This document shows, piece by piece, positions 1 through 6,971 of a stretch of DNA of 23,619 nt. Numbering within the stretch: position 1 is the first letter of the stretch; each line of letters begins with the position of its first letter. Both the position numbers and the translations under genes were made by a program. The DNA comes from Oscillospiraceae bacterium (lineage in GTDB: Bacteria > Bacillota > Clostridia > Oscillospirales > Ruminococcaceae), in NCBI GenBank assembly GCA_020024215.1, contig JAHHUC010000030.1, forward strand, positions 1 through 23,619. Direction: 5' to 3'. Under the pieces are notes generated by a model. The model ran no database searches. It saw nothing but the letters and a program-made list of their open reading frames with translations, and was not told where the DNA came from.

Positions 1-136
1 TAGAAGGGTTTTGAAGTCCTCTCTCTATTCTAGATATACTCATTGGTTCACAAATCCCCTCACAGAGTTTTTCTTGTGTATAGCCCAATTCAAGTCGTTT
101 CTGTTTAATCATTTTACCAATATGAATTTCATTCAT
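1..136 (-). CDS. XRE-family helix-turn-helix regulator, N-terminal fragment cut by window edge
   Basis: Reading the minus strand from the ATG at 136 gives 45 residues, beginning MNEIHIGKMIKQKRLELGYT, with no stop before the window ends. This is the start of a lambda-repressor-like (XRE) helix-turn-helix: the KxKRLELGYTQEKLC segment and the SISRIERGLQNPS segment are the two helices plus the typical end of the domain. A GGAGG ribosome site lies 8 bases upstream and decides the start. N-termini like this occur in cytoplasmic regulators with C-terminal TPR-like domains (Rgg/PlcR type), but the rest of the protein is outside the window, so the regulated genes and any ligand are unknown. It lies beside a decayed mobile element, so it may be a remnant of that element or an unrelated host gene. 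Confidence 0.8.
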   Translation of the reverse strand, partial: MNEIHIGKMIKQKRLELGYTQEKLCEGICEPMSISRIERGLQNPS

Positions 137-248
137 TTTCTTATCCTCCATAATCCCCAAATAAAAAGGTAGCAGCAATGTTGTGGTATATTGAACTTTC
201 AACCTAAGAGGCTTATCCCTTGTTCTATCAATTTCATATTTTTATTAT

Positions 249-257
249 TATACCATA
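249..257 (-). promoter_or_regulatory. Extended -10 promoter candidate for the XRE regulator
   Basis: The minus strand reads TGGTATAAT, a perfect -10 with the extended TGn motif. No good -35 lies 16-18 bases upstream. It sits about 110 bases before the regulator's ATG. The remaining bases between 137 and 339 hold no gene that I can see. Confidence 0.45.
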
Positions 258-339
258 TTTCCATCAAATGCAGTCCCTAAATATGACATTTTCTATGTAA
301 CACAGCCCGAAGGCAGCCCTGATTTAAGCCTTATTTTGT

Positions 340-845
340 TTATACAGGCTCAGTGTCATTATTGACTTCATCTTTATAATCCTTGTCCTCCATATACTCG
401 GATTCCTCATACCCATAATCCAAATCATCATCTGCATAATCGGCATCCGGTTGAGGTTTAACAGGCTTGAATTGTTCAGCTTCTTTTTTGTCCATCAGTT
501 TCAGTAAGTCAGCTTAGTTCACCTGATTCAGAAAATGGACAGTCTGTTCACAATTATTATCACGGTCTATGATGATATAAAAATAGTTTCCGGTTTTCGT
601 TGCCACTGTAATAAACTGTTTGCCTGCTCCACTGATTTTGCCCTCATCATCTACCAATGTCAGGTTGCCATCTGGTGTGAGCGGTTTCATTGGTTCTGCG
701 TATCAGGGACAGGCTGCTCCACCACTTCTTCTTTTGGTGGTTTTGGTTCAGCTGTTTCGTCTGCAAAGGCAAACGCTGTAATGCTGAACATTCCAAAACA
801 TATCATAAGAGCAATCATACAAGTGCCCGATTTTTTAATTTTCAT
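340..845 (-). pseudogene. Broken CD1107-like (DUF4366 type) mobile-element protein
   Basis: The minus strand starts with ATG at 845 and encodes MKIKKSGTCMIALMICFG, a signal peptide ending near AFAFADE, then a Pro/Glu-rich stretch. The frame stops at TGA (687-689). The family's conserved core then continues in another frame from 690: PLTPDGNLTLVDDEGKISG, then KQFITVATKTGNYFYIIIDR and TVHFLNQVN. That frame hits TAA at 514-516, exactly where the family normally continues with (D)EADLL; in-frame sequence ADLLKLMDKKEAEQFKPVKP then runs to TAA at 340-342. So at least one frameshift and one nonsense codon break it. From memory, this core belongs to the CD1107 family of small exported proteins in Tn1549/CTn-like conjugative transposons; their role is not established. 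The C-terminal acidic tail ends without the membrane segment often seen in the family. Confidence 0.8.
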
Positions 846-1399
846 CCGCAGTTTCCTCCTTGCGCACATTTTGAATAACAAACGACTTTGCTGTTCCTTT
901 CCCCGCTTGTGCATCTGCATATTCTTTTTGATTGCCTTCTTTTGCTGCCAACGAGATAGCGGATTAGACGTAGCATCAGGATTATCTTTTTTTGAATTTC
1001 TCAAACACAGCATCCACATCGGCTTTATCTGATTTTTTTACCGGCTTTTCAGCCTTTCAGCTTATGGCTGTATTGAAGAGAATCAACAGTATATCCGACA
1101 CGTTCTGCTGCCTGCACTGTGCTGTCAGCAGATTGAATTCCTGCATTATCATCTTCATTTTTGGATACTGCCTGATGGGTTTTTACAAAAAGCGTTGCAG
1201 CCATAGAACAAGTCAGCATCTGTTTTCCTTTGGAAGGTTTTGCAATTTCCGCATCATTTATAGCCTTATCAAAACGAAGCTTTTCTTTTTGATGAGCAGA
1301 TACCGTTTTTCATTACGGAGTTTGTGACGGCTTGTTTTGGATGTCGGTTTTTCTACGGCTTTTTCTGCCTTGTCTGCTTTTTTCTCTGCTTTGACACAT
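835..1399 (-). pseudogene. Decayed CD1108-like conjugative-transposon gene
   Basis: A start (ATG at 1399 or GTG at 1397) follows AAGGGGG. Conserved pieces are spread over different frames: AEKKADKAEKAVEKPTSKTS, then RFDKAINDAEIAKPSKGKQM and AAERVGYTVDSLQYSHKLK, then KAEKPVKKSDKADVDAVFEK, then DNPDATSNPLSRWQQKKAIK. A final piece, AKSFVIQNVRKEETADEN, ends at TAA (835-837), overlapping the ATG of the next pseudogene. At least four frame changes are needed. The order of Lys/Ala/Glu-rich N-terminus, YSHKLK...KAEK...KSDKA and NPLSRWQQKxAIKK matches my memory of CD1108-type proteins, which lie directly upstream of CD1107 in clostridial conjugative transposons. Those are long membrane/hydrolase-like proteins. 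Here the tail follows the RWQQ region after a few residues, which suggests a large internal deletion as well. Confidence 0.65.
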
Positions 1400-1400
1400 G

Positions 1401-1442
1401 AATACCCCCTTATGCAGTTATTATCCTACATAAGGGGGTATT
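1401..1442. repeat. Perfect 14-bp inverted repeat upstream of the mobile-element remnant
   Basis: AATACCCCCTTATG (1401-1414) and CATAAGGGGGTATT (1429-1442) are exact reverse complements with a 14-base loop. On the minus strand the second arm carries the AAGGGGG that would be the ribosome site of the CD1108-like pseudogene, so the hairpin would hide it. On the plus strand the stem is followed by only four Ts, so it is a poor terminator. It also lies 57 bases past the end of the purine permease gene and could limit transcription there. It could alternatively be an element-specific regulatory hairpin. Confidence 0.75.
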
Positions 1443-1498
1443 TTGTCTATTTTCCGTTTTTACCGGATATGTTCAGTGTTTTGGAAGGGATTTTTTTA

Positions 1499-2797
1499 TC
1501 AGTGCAAAAAGGTTAGAATATATGTTGCAATAAACAAGGCAGAAAGAATGTAAATGAGCACGGGAACCTCTTTTCCCTTCCTTCTGAAGAGCTTGATTAT
1601 TGCATAGGAGATAAAGCCGAATCCTATTCCATCAGCAATCGAATAGGCAAAGGGCATCATGGCAACTGTGAGAAAGCAGGGTATTGCAGTTTCTATATCA
1701 TTCCAGTTTATTTTGGATACGCCCTTCATCATAAGAACACCCACAATAATCATGGCAGGAGCTGTTGCAGCTGAGGGAACTATTCCGGCAACAGGAGCCA
1801 GCACAAGTGCCACAAGGAAAAGCGCACCTGTCACACAGGAGGAAAGTCCTGTTCTTGCCCCTGCGGAAACGCCTGTTGTGGATTCTACATAGGTTGTGAC
1901 TGTGGAGGTTCCCAGGCAGGCACCTGCACAGGTTGCAATGGCATCTGCGATGAGAGCCTTGTCTCCGTTTCGCATATTTCCGTCTTCATCAATCATACCT
2001 GCATTTGAGGCTGTTCCTATAAGCGTTCCCACTGTATCGAACATGTCCACAATCAGGAATGTTATGATGGCTGTCACAAGAGGAAGGACACCTAAGGACA
2101 TAAGACCGCCAAAATCAAACTGGAAAATTGTATTTATCTGAGGAACTATGACAAAGCTTTCGGGAATTTTGGTTACTTGAAGAGGCAAGCCGATAATAGT
2201 GGCGGACACTATTCCTATAAAAATAGCACCCTTTACATTCCATGCCATAAGAACTCCTGTAATCAGTATGCCTATAACAGCAAGAAGTCCCGAGCCATGT
2301 GTGATATCGCCCATATCGGTAAAGCCTTCAAAAATATGTATTATTCCTGCATTGTTAAGCCCTATAAAAGCAATAAACAAGCCTATTCCCGTGCTGATGG
2401 CATTTTTAAGGTCGGCAGGAATTGATACGATTATTGCTTTTCTCAAAGGAGAAACTGTTATAGCAAGGAACAAAAGACCGGATATGAGAACTATTGTCAA
2501 TGCCTGCTGCCATGTATATCCCATTGCGCCTGCAACAGTAAATGAAAAGAAGGCGTTAAGCCCCATTCCCGGAGCCTGTGCAAAGGGCACATTGGCAATC
2601 AGCCCTGTCAAAAAACATCCCAGAGCCGAAGCTATGCAGGTTGCAACCATCACTGACTGAAAATCCATGCCGGTGGAGGAAAGAAGATCAGGGTTTACAA
2701 AAATTATGTAGGCCATTGCAAAAAAAGTTGTTACTCCGCCAATAATTTCGGTTTTGACATTGGTGCCGTTTTTTGAAAGCTTGAAAAATTTTTCCAT
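1499..2797 (-). CDS. NCS2-family purine (guanine/hypoxanthine/adenine) permease
   Basis: This 432-residue membrane protein belongs to the AzgA/PbuG branch of NCS2 nucleobase permeases, which import purine bases with protons. It begins MEKFFKLSKNGTNVKTEIIG, the usual short cytoplasmic N-terminus, then GGVTTFFAMAYIIFVNP, the family's first membrane segment and signature. Other family motifs are APGMGLNAFFSF (near residue 74), VDMFDTVGTLIG, and the GTSTVTTYVESTTGVSAGAR stretch that contributes to substrate binding. Length fits the family (about 430-490). AGGAG lies 8 bases before the ATG. It diverges from a purine-type phosphoribosyltransferase gene, which supports purine uptake coupled to salvage. 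Which base it prefers cannot be read from sequence. No purine riboswitch is visible in the leader. Confidence 0.9.
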   Translation of the reverse strand: MEKFFKLSKNGTNVKTEIIGGVTTFFAMAYIIFVNPDLLSSTGMDFQSVMVATCIASALGCFLTGLIANVPFAQAPGMGLNAFFSFTVAGAMGYTWQQALTIVLISGLLFLAITVSPLRKAIIVSIPADLKNAISTGIGLFIAFIGLNNAGIIHIFEGFTDMGDITHGSGLLAVIGILITGVLMAWNVKGAIFIGIVSATIIGLPLQVTKIPESFVIVPQINTIFQFDFGGLMSLGVLPLVTAIITFLIVDMFDTVGTLIGTASNAGMIDEDGNMRNGDKALIADAIATCAGACLGTSTVTTYVESTTGVSAGARTGLSSCVTGALFLVALVLAPVAGIVPSAATAPAMIIVGVLMMKGVSKINWNDIETAIPCFLTVAMMPFAYSIADGIGFGFISYAIIKLFRRKGKEVPVLIYILSALFIATYILTFLH

Positions 2798-2851
2798 TTA
2801 AATTTTCTCCTGTTCTAAAATTTTGGTATCAGAAAATTAACCGATGATTCC

Positions 2852-2880
2852 ATTATATTTAATGCTTCATTAAACTGCAA
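2852..2880 (-). promoter_or_regulatory. Sigma-A type promoter of the purine permease, with palindromic spacer
   Basis: On the minus strand TTGCAG (2880-2875) and TATAAT (2857-2852) are 17 bases apart, about 55 bases before the ATG. The spacer is a perfect inverted repeat, TTTAATG-AAG-CATTAAA (2874-2858). A repressor bound there would block RNA polymerase, so this is a candidate operator. No regulator is known from the sequence. Confidence 0.7.
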
Positions 2881-2999
2881 TTAACGGTTTGTACAAATAT
2901 ACAGCCCAATGAGAACAATATTTATACATTTATTTACTTGAGATGACATATATTGCGATAAAAGTATATTTTGCCTATTTCTATGACTTATATTACAGC

Positions 3000-3030
3000 T
3001 TTTGACAAATCTGTCAAAATATATTAAAAT
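3000..3030 (+). promoter_or_regulatory. Promoter of the phosphoribosyltransferase gene with overlapping palindrome
   Basis: A consensus TTGACA (3002-3007), 17-base spacer and TAAAAT (3025-3030) precede the ATG at 3071 by 40 bases. The -35 lies in a perfect 8-bp inverted repeat, TTTTGACA-AATC-TGTCAAAA (3000-3019), a plausible operator. It is different from the palindrome in the divergent permease promoter, so the two genes may have separate controls. Confidence 0.7.
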
Positions 3031-3070
3031 CATATTTACAGTTTACCAGTTTACGAAAGGGAGCCTTCTA

Positions 3071-3628
3071 ATGAATTATTATTCTATGGTAATTGCAGGA
3101 CTTGAAAGAAATCTTCCCATATGCCCTGTAAACGAAAATCTTTCCATCGGTGCATTTGTAATTTTCGGAGATGCACCCCTTACAGTTGCCTGTGCAATAT
3201 GACTAATAAAAAAAATTCCCCCTCACGATTATATGATAACCGCTGAGGCAAAGGGAATCCCTCTTATCCATGAGCTTGCAAGACAGGCACATGAGGACAA
3301 ATATTTTGTTGCCAGAAAGGGCGAAAAGCTTTACATGACCAATGTTTTCAAAAGTGAGGTAAAATCCATCACCACCGAAAACAAACAGACACTTTATCTG
3401 GATGGGCAGGACGCTGCACTGATGAAGGGCAAAAGAATACTTATTGTGGACGATGTTATATCCACAGGCCAGTCGCTTGATGCGCTTGAAAGCCTTGTTG
3501 AAAAGGCAGGCGGAATTGTATCCGGCAAAATGGCCATATTGGCAGAGGGCGACGCACAGCAAAGAGATGATATAATCTATCTTGAAAAGCTGCCCCTGTT
3601 TAATCCTGACGGAACATTAAAGCAATAA
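3071..3628 (+). pseudogene. Purine-type (adenine-PRT-like) phosphoribosyltransferase interrupted by an in-frame TGA
   Basis: Translated as one frame this gives 185 codons, the usual length for this clostridial apt-like family, with TGA at codon 44 (3200-3202). Before it comes MNYYSMVIAGLERNLPICPV and then LSIGAFVIFGDAPLTVACAI; after it LIKKIPPHDYMITAEAKGIP and the rest of the fold. The PRPP-binding loop is intact: RILIVDDVISTGQS around residues 127-140. Such enzymes join a purine base to PRPP, giving a nucleotide and pyrophosphate in the cytoplasm. The gene has a good promoter, an AAAGGGAG ribosome site and a terminator, and both sides of the stop are well conserved, so the lesion is recent, a sequencing error, or read through. 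Restart at ATG 3233 lacks a ribosome site and would lose the N-terminal 54 residues. Confidence 0.8.
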
Positions 3629-3641
3629 TCACTTAGGTTTT

Positions 3642-3680
3642 AAGGCAGTATCCAAGGCTGGGATACTGTCTTTATTTATT
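3642..3680 (+). terminator. Rho-independent terminator after the phosphoribosyltransferase gene
   Basis: AAGGCAGTATCC (3642-3653) pairs with GGATACTGTCTT (3661-3672), with one G-T wobble. TTTATTTATTTT follows. Confidence 0.85.
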
Positions 3681-3802
3681 TTCACACTTAAAATTCCGAA
3701 ATCTATTTCCTGCAAAAAATCCTCAATTATAATAAAAAACTGATAAGGGTGTAACAAAACACATTTTTGTGGGATATATAAGACAAAGGGGGGTGAAAGG
3801 CT

Positions 3803-4288
3803 ATGGAGGATATGGATAAAATTTATAAGGAATATGCTGAAACTGTTTTTAAATTCTTAAAGCTGATGACAAAGGACGAGTATCTTGCAGAGGAGCTTAC
3901 GCAGGAAACCTTTTATCAGGCTGTGCGCTCCATAGAAAGGTTTGATAAAAGCTGCAAAATGTCTGTATGGCTCTGCCAGATAGCAAAGCACACATGGTAT
4001 AAGCACCTGAGGAAACATTCCAAAGAAGTCCTGTCAGAAGAGGAACTTTTGATGGAAAGCATTCCGTCTGCCGAGGATCAGGCGCTTACAAAATCCGGAC
4101 ATCTGGAAATAATAAAAAAAATACACGGGCTGAATGATATATCAAAAGAAATAGTTTACCTGCGCTCCTTCGGAGGCTTGAGCTTCAAAGAGATAGGACT
4201 TGTTATAGGAAAATCCGAAAACTATGCCCGCGTAACCTTTTACAGGGCAAAAGAAAGGCTGAAAGGAGAAATAGAAAATGAAAAATAA
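3803..4288 (+). CDS. ECF-family RNA polymerase sigma factor
   Basis: This 161-residue protein has the two-domain layout of extracytoplasmic-function sigma factors. Region 2 covers roughly residues 5-70 (AEELTQETFYQAVRSIERFD is the -10 recognition/core-binding part, followed by VWLCQIAKHTWYKHLRKHSK). Region 4 covers roughly 105-158 (SKEIVYLRSFGGLSFKEIGL then GKSENYARVTFYRAKERLK is the -35-binding helix-turn-helix). AAAGGGGGGTG before the ATG supports the start; the ATG at 3812 would leave too little spacing. Its end overlaps the next gene, a zinc-finger anti-sigma factor, by 11 bases, so translation is coupled and the pair likely acts as one signalling unit. About 45 bases upstream, GTGTAACAAAA resembles an ECF-type -35, so self-activation is possible but unproven. 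The target genes are unknown. Confidence 0.9.
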   Translation: MEDMDKIYKEYAETVFKFLKLMTKDEYLAEELTQETFYQAVRSIERFDKSCKMSVWLCQIAKHTWYKHLRKHSKEVLSEEELLMESIPSAEDQALTKSGHLEIIKKIHGLNDISKEIVYLRSFGGLSFKEIGLVIGKSENYARVTFYRAKERLKGEIENEK

Positions 4289-5270
4289 AATTCCGTGCTG
4301 CATCATACATGACCTCATGCCCTCATTTTTGGAAGGTCTGACTGAAAAGGAAACGCAAAATCTCATAGAAGAGCATCTGAAGGATTGCGAAAGCTGCAAA
4401 AGCCTTTATGAAAGCATGAAGGAGCCTGAAATAAACAAGCCTGAAAAAAGGCAGGTGGATTATCTGAAAAAGGTAAAAAGCAGCAATAAAAAGAAGCTTA
4501 TACTGTCCATTGGCATAACCTGTCTTATATTTATCACCCTCATATGTTCAAAGCTGTTCATCATAGGAAACAAGGCCTCAGACGGCATGGTCAGCGCCGA
4601 GGCAACAGGCGAAAACACATTGAAAATCAGCATTTGCAATACAAACTCTGCCAAAAGCTACGGCAAAATAAAAATAAGCTCAAAAGATAAAACAAAGGAA
4701 ATAAGTGTTAGAGAGGTGCTTGTCTCCCCCTTTAACAAGAATGGCTGTGTGCAGGTGGAAATTTCATTAGATGAAACAGAGCAGGTTAAGCTGTTTGGAA
4801 AAACCATTTGGCAAAACGGCATTTTTATAAAAGAGCAGACACAAAAAATATTAAGCGGCAAAACCCCCTATATAGGAAGCATCACCAATGTTTTAAATGC
4901 AGCATCAAGCCTGCAATGGCCAAAGAAAAAATTTACCAATGCGCTTCACACCTCAGCTGAGCCATATGGCTGGGAGCTTATTTTTGAAGAGCCCCTAGAA
5001 AGCAGGGACATTGACAGAATCACATCATCAGCTCCTTTGATGATAGCTCTTGTTGATAATATGGGCGAGCTTATATACACAAGCCCTGACAAAAACGGAA
5101 GCATCTGCACAGAAAAAATAACCGAAAAGGAAATAAACGAGCATCTCCCCTCCCTTATAGAAAAATATAACAAAAAAACAGGGGCAAACATATCAGAAAG
5201 CATGAAAATAAAGGATTTTTCAGCCTCCCCCTATCTTTTCCAGCTGCTTTTAAACATTCTGGATTATTAA
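4278..5270 (+). CDS. Membrane-bound anti-sigma factor with N-terminal zinc-finger domain
   Basis: This 330-residue protein begins with a zf-HC2/ZAS-type anti-sigma domain: C8 near the start and the H33-x3-C37-x2-C40 motif in EEHLKDCESCKSL. This domain normally holds the cognate ECF sigma factor at the inner face of the membrane. A Lys-rich linker leads to one membrane segment at about residues 74-96 (LILSIGITCLIFITLICSKL), so the C-terminal 230 residues lie outside the cell. That part has alternating strand-like stretches and no cysteine-rich or enzyme motif that I recognise; it would be the sensor or the site for regulated proteolysis. It overlaps the sigma gene (ATGAAAAATAA) and is followed by a strong terminator, so the pair forms a complete two-gene operon. 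Confidence 0.85.
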   Translation: MKNKIPCCIIHDLMPSFLEGLTEKETQNLIEEHLKDCESCKSLYESMKEPEINKPEKRQVDYLKKVKSSNKKKLILSIGITCLIFITLICSKLFIIGNKASDGMVSAEATGENTLKISICNTNSAKSYGKIKISSKDKTKEISVREVLVSPFNKNGCVQVEISLDETEQVKLFGKTIWQNGIFIKEQTQKILSGKTPYIGSITNVLNAASSLQWPKKKFTNALHTSAEPYGWELIFEEPLESRDIDRITSSAPLMIALVDNMGELIYTSPDKNGSICTEKITEKEINEHLPSLIEKYNKKTGANISESMKIKDFSASPYLFQLLLNILDY

Positions 5271-5273
5271 AAT

Positions 5274-5316
5274 AAAACAGCAATCAAGCGAAAAAATCGT
5301 AAGATTGCTGTTTTTT
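5274..5316 (+). terminator. Terminator of the sigma/anti-sigma operon
   Basis: AAAACAGCAATC (5274-5285) pairs perfectly with GATTGCTGTTTT, and the second arm runs into six Ts ending at 5316. Further on, AAAATGA-ag-TCATTTT (5381-5396) is a short palindrome that may serve as a weak terminator for the converging sod gene. No gene is visible between 5317 and 5484. Confidence 0.85.
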
Positions 5317-5484
5317 AGTAAAAATTTTTAAACTGTATAAGCCTGACTGTATGAATAGAAATATTTCAGTCTGTCTGTAAAAAATGAAGTCATTTTGCGT
5401 AATCAAAAATAATTTTGACAAGGACTGCTTTTATTAAAGGATTTGGTTTTATGCCGATATAATGGCGTGAATTTTTCCAAATGT

Positions 5485-6120
5485 CTAGAAATGGCTGCTT
5501 CTTTCCTTATATATTCTGCTTACAGCATCCCAGTTGATAAGAGAGGTAAAGGCATCGAAATAATCGGCTCTGCGATTTTGATAATCAAGATAATAAGCAT
5601 GCTCCCACACATCCACAGTAAAAAGCGGAAGAAAGCTGCAAAGCTCAGGAACATCCTGATTTGCTGTGGAGCATATGGAAAGCACACCGTTTTCATCTGT
5701 TACAACATATGCCCAGCCGGAGCCAAAGCGGCCTAAGGCAGCTTTTTTAAGCTGTTCAAACATCTTTTCGATTCCGCCAAAATCGCGCTCTATTGCCTTC
5801 TTAATATCCTCAGAGGGCTTTGTGCCGGAATTGGGATTGGCAAGAGTGGAAAAATACAGCTGATGGTTATAAACACCGCCGCCGTTGTTTTGCACAGCTG
5901 TCTGCACATCCTTTGGCAGCCGGTCAAGCTTTTTCAGCAGGCTCTCTAAGGAAAGGCCCTGTAAATCCGGATGAGCTTCCAGTGCTTTGTTTAAATTTTC
6001 CACATATGTGCTCATATGCTTATCGTGGTGAAAATGCAGGGTTTCTTCACCTATGGCAGGCGACAGCGCCTCATAGGAATATGGAAGGGGCAAAAGTGTA
6101 AACGGATAATGGCTACTCAT
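5485..6120 (-). CDS. sodA: Superoxide dismutase, Mn/Fe family (Mn-type residues)
   Basis: This 211-residue enzyme converts superoxide to oxygen and hydrogen peroxide in the cytoplasm. All four metal ligands are visible: H31 in HFHHDKH, H86 in GGGVYNHQLYF, and D170 and H174 in VDVWEHAYYLDY. The outer-sphere glutamine sits in the second domain (STANQD, Q155), the arrangement of Mn enzymes; Fe enzymes usually carry it in the first domain. A dual-metal enzyme is not excluded. AAAGGAGG lies 8 bases before the ATG. It is a single-gene unit on the minus strand, converging on the sigma operon, and helps an anaerobe survive brief oxygen exposure. The C-terminus (YKERSSHF) is slightly longer than usual. 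Confidence 0.95.
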   Translation of the reverse strand: MSSHYPFTLLPLPYSYEALSPAIGEETLHFHHDKHMSTYVENLNKALEAHPDLQGLSLESLLKKLDRLPKDVQTAVQNNGGGVYNHQLYFSTLANPNSGTKPSEDIKKAIERDFGGIEKMFEQLKKAALGRFGSGWAYVVTDENGVLSICSTANQDVPELCSFLPLFTVDVWEHAYYLDYQNRRADYFDAFTSLINWDAVSRIYKERSSHF

Positions 6121-6141
6121 GGTATTTCCTCCTTTTCATGT

Positions 6142-6162
6142 ATGCCTTATTTCAAAAGGCAT
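6142..6162 (-). promoter_or_regulatory. Inverted repeat in the sod leader
   Basis: ATGCCTT (6142-6148) and AAGGCAT (6156-6162) form a perfect 7-bp inverted repeat with a 7-base loop, just upstream of the sod ribosome site. It could be a small mRNA hairpin or an operator. No other function is readable. Confidence 0.4.
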
Positions 6163-6272
6163 TGACAGCAAAAATATTTGCAGGCGCAATATGCCGAAAA
6201 AAGGCTTAAAATAAGCTTATTGCCTTATTTAGAGAAATTTTCGGCAGGTAAAATTTATTGAGCTTTATATCT

Positions 6273-6302
6273 ATTATGTGTGCTTTAACCAAAATAATGC
6301 AA
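6273..6302 (-). promoter_or_regulatory. Weak promoter candidate for sod
   Basis: The minus strand has TTGCAT (6302-6297), an 18-base spacer and CATAAT (6278-6273), about 155 bases before the sod ATG. The match is imperfect and the region is AT-rich, so this is a guess. Confidence 0.3.
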
Positions 6303-6337
6303 TTTGCCCAAAAAGATTTTTCTGATGCTTTTCACAC

Positions 6338-6970
6338 CTATGCCGGATTCCACATGGGATAGTTTATTTTAAGAGTTGCCAAATCACTGTGCTTATAGCT
6401 CTTAAACCATTTGATTATTTTGCTGTTGTCACAATTTCCGTTTATATTTATTTCTATCCCCTTTTCTGTCACCGTAAGGTACATATAGGGTGTTTCGGGA
6501 AATTGGGGTTTGTTTACATTTTCCTGCCCTATAAAAGAAGGAATCAGCTTTTCTATTTCTGATATATAAGGTTCCAAATCATTGTATGAATATTTTGCAG
6601 GAAAATAGTGTATCTCAAAGCTGTCCTTCTTGGGCAGATTTTCCATAACTTTTTTTGCTTTTTCCTCATCTGTGCAGTAAACATAAATATTCTGTGTGTC
6701 ATCCAATGAATATATCCAGCCTGCAAATGTGCTTTTATCCATATTTGCATTTAAGTATTCGCTGCAAATCTCATACGGTGTCTTTTCCGTTTTGTTTTTG
6801 GAAGCCTCCGTTTTTTTATTATCATGCCCCTTTGGATATTGGGGTTCAGCCACAACACCCAAATCTGACCTTGTCTCATTTTTAGAAGGTTCAGCAGCCA
6901 AAGAGCCAACGGAATTTAAAGAAAAAACAAGTGCCAAAGCTAATGCCATCACTGTATTTGACCTTTTCAT
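6338..6970 (-). CDS. Secreted protein of unknown function
   Basis: This 210-residue protein starts MKRSNTVMALALALVFSLNS, a typical signal peptide with a likely signal peptidase I site near residues 25-26 (SLAAE). A charged, low-complexity linker (about residues 27-65, rich in Lys, Glu and Thr) leads to a folded part with YEICSEYLNANM, NIYVYCTDEEKAKKVMENL, then LTVTEKGIEININGNCDNSK and IIKWFKSY. I do not recognise a named family. A GGGAGGG ribosome site precedes the ATG, which lies one base past the stop of the upstream lipoprotein gene, so the two are co-transcribed and probably work together. The folded part resembles the C-terminal part of that lipoprotein (reported as a finding). There is no membrane anchor, so it is probably released or bound to its partner. 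Confidence 0.8.
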   Translation of the reverse strand: MKRSNTVMALALALVFSLNSVGSLAAEPSKNETRSDLGVVAEPQYPKGHDNKKTEASKNKTEKTPYEICSEYLNANMDKSTFAGWIYSLDDTQNIYVYCTDEEKAKKVMENLPKKDSFEIHYFPAKYSYNDLEPYISEIEKLIPSFIGQENVNKPQFPETPYMYLTVTEKGIEININGNCDNSKIIKWFKSYKHSDLATLKINYPMWNPA

Positions 6971-6971
6971 A

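Noticed and set aside
687..1019. An open 110-codon minus-strand frame read as one protein
   Set aside because: It joins the tail region of the CD1108-like remnant to the signal peptide of the CD1107-like remnant through frameshifts. Neither half is complete, so it is not a real gene.
535..1327. Plus-strand open frames across the mobile-element remnant
   Set aside because: They are antisense to recognisable CD1107/CD1108 sequence, have no ribosome sites and no family features.
2824..2838. CodY-like box (AATTTTCTGA...) in the permease leader, and similar partial matches at 8082 and 23510
   Set aside because: Each matches only about 10-11 of 15 positions in very AT-rich sequence, which is expected by chance.
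2798..3070. Purine riboswitch between the permease and the phosphoribosyltransferase
   Set aside because: I looked on both strands for the conserved three-way-junction core and found none. Both genes have ordinary promoters close to their starts.
3200..3202. TGA in the phosphoribosyltransferase as selenocysteine
   Set aside because: No selenoprotein family has this site, the family normally has a charged residue there, and no hairpin of the right kind is evident just downstream.
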